A stretch of DNA of 8,171 nt from Zetaproteobacteria bacterium (GTDB lineage Bacteria > Pseudomonadota > Zetaproteobacteria > Mariprofundales > Mariprofundaceae): assembly GCA_021545665.1 (NCBI GenBank), contig JAJRTX010000104.1, positions 1-8,171 of the forward strand, read 5' to 3'. Shown piece after piece: positions 6,127 to 8,171 of this stretch. Within the stretch, counting starts at the first letter, position 1. Every line of letters starts with the position of its first letter. The position numbers and the translations under genes are program-made. The notes below the pieces were generated by a model. It had not been told where the DNA came from, did no database searches, and saw only the letters and a list, made by a program, of their open reading frames with translations.

Positions 6127-6441
6127 ATGAAACATTTGGTTCATGGTATGACCATAGCGGTCGCCTCACTTATGCTGTCGTCCACAGTGGGCTTCGCTGA
6201 GGTATCGAAAGTTGAAAAGAGAGACACTCTTCGCATGCAAGTACATGAGCGGGTGGGTGTTCGAGGACCAAAGCAGTTCAAAAGAGTGCTTTCAGGCCGC
6301 GTAAAGGGTGAAGGAGGCGGTGTCGTCGAGTGTCAGCCGGTCGACAGTAAATGGTGCAACGAGGGCTTTACGAAATTCTGTGCGGAAAGTAACGGAGTTG
6401 GCAAGACCGACCCTGAGGGCCATATTATCTGCACGTATTAG
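6127..6441 (+). CDS. Small secreted or periplasmic four-cysteine protein, 104 aa, function unknown
   Basis: I do not recognise a named family. The chosen start gives a clear Sec signal peptide: MKHLVHGMTIAVASLMLSST with a positively charged start, a hydrophobic core and a probable cut after VGFA (residue 24). The mature part of about 80 residues begins EVSKVEKRDT, has a basic middle (KQFKRVLSGRVKG) and a C-terminal cysteine-rich module. Cys69, Cys77 and Cys85 are evenly spaced, with eight residues from each to the next, and Cys102 is third from the end. VECQPVDSKWC, EGFTKFC and TDPEGHIICTY frame them. Four cysteines in an exported protein suggest two disulphides. The gene is intact although it sits among mobile-element debris, so it may be cargo of a lost element or a resident gene beside an insertion hotspot. 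The ATG at 6058 is in frame but less likely. Confidence 0.72.
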   Translation: MKHLVHGMTIAVASLMLSSTVGFAEVSKVEKRDTLRMQVHERVGVRGPKQFKRVLSGRVKGEGGGVVECQPVDSKWCNEGFTKFCAESNGVGKTDPEGHIICTY

Positions 6442-6449
6442 GGGTGCTA

Positions 6450-6640
6450 ACTAGCGTCTGGTGCCAAGGTCTGCAAACAGATCGAGCGCTTCTCTTCGGT
6501 TAGCGTCTTACTGGTTATTCATCCGTACGATAGTTCCAAGGGAGCAGTTCGTCAATTCGATTAATCTTGTGATCGGCAATACGACCAAGAGTGTCTGTCA
6601 GCCAAGCTTGGGGCTATTCAACTCCACTTCAAATGTATCT
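6450..6640 (-). mobile_element. IS66-family element, end fragment
   Basis: Approximate extent of the IS66 scrap: the TnpC tail plus the noncoding stretch beyond its stop, which resembles an IS66 end (AGCGTCTGGTG at about 6453-6463 on +). The right limit is set only by where recognisable transposase sequence stops and the adenine methylase remnant begins; both limits are uncertain by tens of bases. Confidence 0.5.
6515..6613 (-). pseudogene. IS66-family transposase (TnpC) C-terminal remnant
   Basis: Read on the - strand, 32 residues to a TAA stop contain [20 protein letters not shown] followed by LLPWNY, the characteristic C-terminal tail of IS66-family TnpC. Immediately upstream in this frame is a TAG (6616-6614). 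Upstream reading in another frame (about 6614-6645, with [10 protein letters not shown]) could be a diverged TLIETAKLN segment, implying a frameshift. The rest of the roughly 500-residue transposase is gone. Sequence between the stop and about 6450 on the + strand contains two similar TTAGCGTC / CTAGCGTC stretches and may include the IS66 terminus, which would fall about 10 bp from the stop of the secreted-protein gene. Confidence 0.8.
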
Positions 6641-6704
6641 ACTACTATTCCGCGCTTTTGCCAAATATCTGTTTCAGTCAGGGAGGTGCATTTATCTAAC
6701 CGCC

Positions 6705-7075
6705 AGATTTAATGCCATCAAACTCGACCAGGTTTTGAATAAGCTGCACAATCGCCTTGCAGGTGTTGTCATAGAAAACCTGGCCTATGCAGAATGCATA
6801 AACCGCTATGACAGGCCCGACACGTTGTTTTATCTTGATCCACCCTATTGGGGACGGAAAATTCCTATGGTGCGGACCTGTTTTCCAGGCAGGACTTTGA
6901 AAAAATTGCCGATATTCTAGCTGGCATCAAGGGTTCATTTATTCTGTCGATCAATGACACCGAAGAAATCAGGAAGGTATTTTCCCGGTTCAAGTTTGTG
7001 ACAGTTGATGTGACCTATTCCATTTCCCGAAATACAGCCAAGCGTTCCGGGGAATTGATTATCACCAACACCTGA
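6705..7075 (+). pseudogene. D12-class DNA adenine methylase, N-terminally truncated and frameshifted
   Basis: Remnant of an N6-adenine DNA methyltransferase of the Dam/D12 type common in prophages and islands. The recognisable part begins RFNAIKLDQVLNKLHNRL and runs through VIENLAYAECINRYDRP and TLFYLDPPYWG, containing the catalytic DPPY motif. Directly after this, at about 6853, one base appears to be missing. The protein continues in another frame as TENSYGADLFSRQDFEKIA, ILAGIKGSFILSIND and ends SGELIITNT at the TGA 7073-7075. Joined, about 123 residues remain of the roughly 260-280 usual for the family; the N-terminal SAM-binding motif and first half are absent. The frame upstream of 6705 is open back to 6591 but there overlaps, on the opposite strand, the IS66 scrap, so it is not the original N-terminus. 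It should be inactive. Confidence 0.85.
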
Positions 7076-7108
7076 CAAGGTTTGGCAATACCCCTTCCCC
7101 ATCTCTCC

Positions 7109-7150
7109 TGTCAACGCCGGAGTAAATTCCCACCATTTACCGGAGTAAAA
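7109..7150. repeat. IS21-type terminal sequence with two direct repeats
   Basis: CCGGAGTAAA occurs at 7117-7126 and again at 7140-7149, 23 bp apart, just inside a TGT tip at 7109. IS21-family ends carry tandem transposase-binding repeats of this sort, starting with a TG dinucleotide. Confidence 0.65.
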
Positions 7151-7180
7151 GTACACCACTTTAGTGTTTCGGAGGGTTGT

Positions 7181-7214
7181 CCATAGGCCCGCACTGTGGA
7201 GTGCCTACCATAGG
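7181..7214. repeat. Hairpin flanked by CCATAGG direct repeats
   Basis: CCATAGG at 7181-7187 and 7208-7214 flank a perfect 5-bp stem GCACT/AGTGC (7191-7195 with 7200-7204, loop GTGG). It lies between the end of istB and the IS tip. It could slow or end istB transcription, or be a protein-binding site within the IS end. There is no T-run. Confidence 0.4.
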
Positions 7215-7258
7215 GCTGACGCAGCAGGGCGGGCCTGTGGTCAAGCCGGGCTGTTGGC

Positions 7259-7453
7259 CTATTCGGGGTTAATCTGTTTGTGTTTGCGGCTGTGCTTCAG
7301 TCGATAGCTTTCTCCGTTCATCTCCAGTATGTGGACATGATGGGTCAACCGATCGAGAAGCGCGCCTGTGAGGCGTTCTGAGCCGAAGGTTTGTGTCCAT
7401 TCATCGAATGGCAGGTTTGATGTGACGATGGTTGAACCGCGCTCATTCCGCAT
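7259..7453 (-). pseudogene. istB: IstB (IS21-family helper ATPase) C-terminal fragment
   Basis: IstB is the AAA+ ATPase that assists the IS21 transposase by selecting target DNA. Only the last 64 residues remain: RNERGSTIVTSNLPFDEW, FGSERLTGALLDRL and HHVHILEMNGESYRLKHS, which are strongly characteristic of the IstB C-terminus. Full IstB is about 240-260 residues; the Walker A and B motifs are missing, so the product cannot work. The frame continues a few codons to the right of 7453 without clear similarity, and a hairpin at 7462-7479 marks the likely breakpoint. Confidence 0.9.
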
Positions 7454-7461
7454 TAGGCTGG

Positions 7462-7479
7462 AAAAGCCCCTTGGCTTTT
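7462..7479. terminator. Perfect hairpin with T-runs, possible bidirectional terminator
   Basis: AAAAGCC-CCTT-GGCTTTT is a perfect 7-bp stem with a 4-base loop. Each strand ends in four T, so it could act weakly in either direction. Only three pairs are G-C, so termination would be modest. It lies at the broken end of the IS21 fragment. Confidence 0.4.
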
Positions 7480-7632
7480 GAAAGGATAGCAGCTTAAATG
7501 AGAACCGGGAGCGGAACTAAACCGTGACAGGTCCAACATAGAGTGAACGTATGTCTACTTCGACGGATTTAATCTAAGACCAATGCCAAGCGGATAAGAA
7601 AATTCACCAGACTATGGTGGCCCAAAACCAAC

Positions 7633-7995
7633 ATGGGCTGGGATTATAGTGTGGGTACTATTGATTGTTGCATTTATGGCAATTGGACTTTGGATAGCAC
7701 TATGACCAATGAAATTGCTACATTGGATGTATCCTGGCGCAATCGTTGCGAGCGGATTTTAACCAACATAGTGAATACAAAACGGCAATCACATGAATAC
7801 AAAGTGGCAGCAGATTTGATGCTTACCGCATTAAATACAAATCCAAAGCGTGATATCTTCATTGAAGTAGCAGATCAGCTTGAAACTGATGGAGAAATAA
7901 AACGTGCTGAAATTGTCCGCGAGCTTACGGATATATTGGAAGACATTACATCCGTAGATTTCAAATTACGCAACCCACCGCCCATTTTACATTGA
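7633..7995 (+). CDS. Hypothetical protein, 120 aa
   Basis: I do not recognise a family. The N-terminus MGWDYSVGTIDCCIYGNW is aromatic and cysteine-containing, with no signal peptide or membrane segment. From about residue 35 it looks helical and charged (RNRCERILTNIVNTKRQSHE, KVAADLMLTAL, KRAEIVRELTDILEDIT), so a small soluble helical protein is likely. The ATG at 7633 has only a poor ribosome binding site (GGTGG, about 13 bases upstream). The frame is open upstream to 7573, and an alternative ATG lies at 7702. Its last 9 bases overlap, tail to tail, the end of a gene on the - strand. The stretch before it (7480-7632) shows no recognisable feature. A small immunity- or antitoxin-like role is conceivable in such a region, but nothing in the sequence shows it. 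Confidence 0.55.
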   Translation: MGWDYSVGTIDCCIYGNWTLDSTMTNEIATLDVSWRNRCERILTNIVNTKRQSHEYKVAADLMLTALNTNPKRDIFIEVADQLETDGEIKRAEIVRELTDILEDITSVDFKLRNPPPILH

Positions 7996-8171
7996 CTGTT
8001 TGCGGAATTCATCTTGAACATCAATACAGCCCACATTCTGATCCATCACATCATCTGACAAGAAACTAAACTTGTTGAGTTTCCGACCGCTCAAGACTTC
8101 TTGGACATAATCAACAGACACATAAAGATATTCAATGCAATCAAGTCCCAAGGCGGAGGCAGCGCATTTTA
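7987..8171 (-). CDS. C-terminal part of an unrecognised gene, open to the window edge
   Basis: On the - strand a frame enters from the right edge and reads 60 residues to TAA at 7989-7987. It begins KCAASALGLDCIEYLYVSVD, includes LSGRKLNKFSFLSDDVMDQN and ends VQDEFRKQSM. No start codon need be in the window. The composition is protein-like, mixing hydrophobic and acidic residues, while the other two frames on this strand are stopped in the first few codons at the edge. The family is not recognised. It converges with the 120-residue gene and overlaps it by 9 bp. Confidence 0.5.
   Translation of the reverse strand, partial: KCAASALGLDCIEYLYVSVDYVQEVLSGRKLNKFSFLSDDVMDQNVGCIDVQDEFRKQSM

Larger units (their letters stand above)
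7109..7455 (-). mobile_element. IS21-family element, right-end fragment
   Basis: One end of an IS21-type element, including its tip and the tail of its helper gene istB. The tip (TGTCAACGCCGGAGTAAA from 7109) and a repeated CGGAGTAAA motif match the multiple-repeat ends of IS21 elements. IstB is read towards the tip, as usual. The transposase gene istA, most of istB and the other end are absent. The breakpoint lies between about 7453 and 7470. The fragment begins 33 bp after the adenine methylase remnant. Confidence 0.75.

Noticed and set aside
6461..6712. 83-codon frame on the plus strand
   Set aside because: Low-complexity Ser/Arg-rich product with no features; it overlaps the antisense IS66 transposase tail and the adenine methylase remnant.
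1..8171. CRISPR array, riboswitch or rRNA
   Set aside because: No regularly spaced repeats, no conserved riboswitch core and no rRNA-like sequence seen on either strand.

Overview
The window looks like an accessory region of an alphaproteobacterium of moderate GC content, probably environmental or marine. The clues are the kinds of mobile-element debris (IS5/IS427-group, IS66 and IS21 pieces, and a fragment of a P4-like tyrosine integrase) together with a surface-glycan-type gene set. This is inference: there is no rRNA, tRNA or core gene to fix the taxonomy.

Left half (1-5480): a methyltransferase/glycosyltransferase island. It holds four class I SAM-dependent methyltransferases on the + strand and a convergent family 2 glycosyltransferase on the - strand. 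The first methyltransferase (cut by the window's left edge) and the fourth (3637-4584) are paralogues, about 60% identical by hand count. Two different, shorter methyltransferases of about 240 residues (2106-2837 and 2888-3613) lie between them and resemble each other in motif layout. An 845-bp IS5-family (IS427-like) element (951-1795) sits 9 bp after the stop codon of the first methyltransferase. Its transposase is broken by an early stop codon and also needs a frameshift. The three intact methyltransferases (2106-4584) are closely spaced and probably co-transcribed. The natural guess is methylation of a cell-surface or secreted glycan, but no substrate can be read from the sequence.

Middle (5481-7480): a graveyard of mobile elements. 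In order, it has a tRNA T-arm-like scrap and a tyrosine-recombinase C-terminal fragment; a small intact secreted four-cysteine protein with a good ribosome binding site (6127-6441); the last 32 residues of an IS66 transposase (- strand); the C-terminal half of a frameshifted D12-class DNA adenine methylase; and one end of an IS21-family element with its terminal repeats and the last 64 residues of IstB (- strand).

Right end (7481-8171): an unrecognised 120-residue gene on + overlaps by 9 bp, tail to tail, the 3' end of an unrecognised gene on - that runs out of the window.

No complete new defence or metabolic system can be shown here. The items most worth following are the paralogous methyltransferase pair with its strongly conserved post-Rossmann segment, the four-cysteine secreted protein, and the overlapping orphan pair at the right edge.
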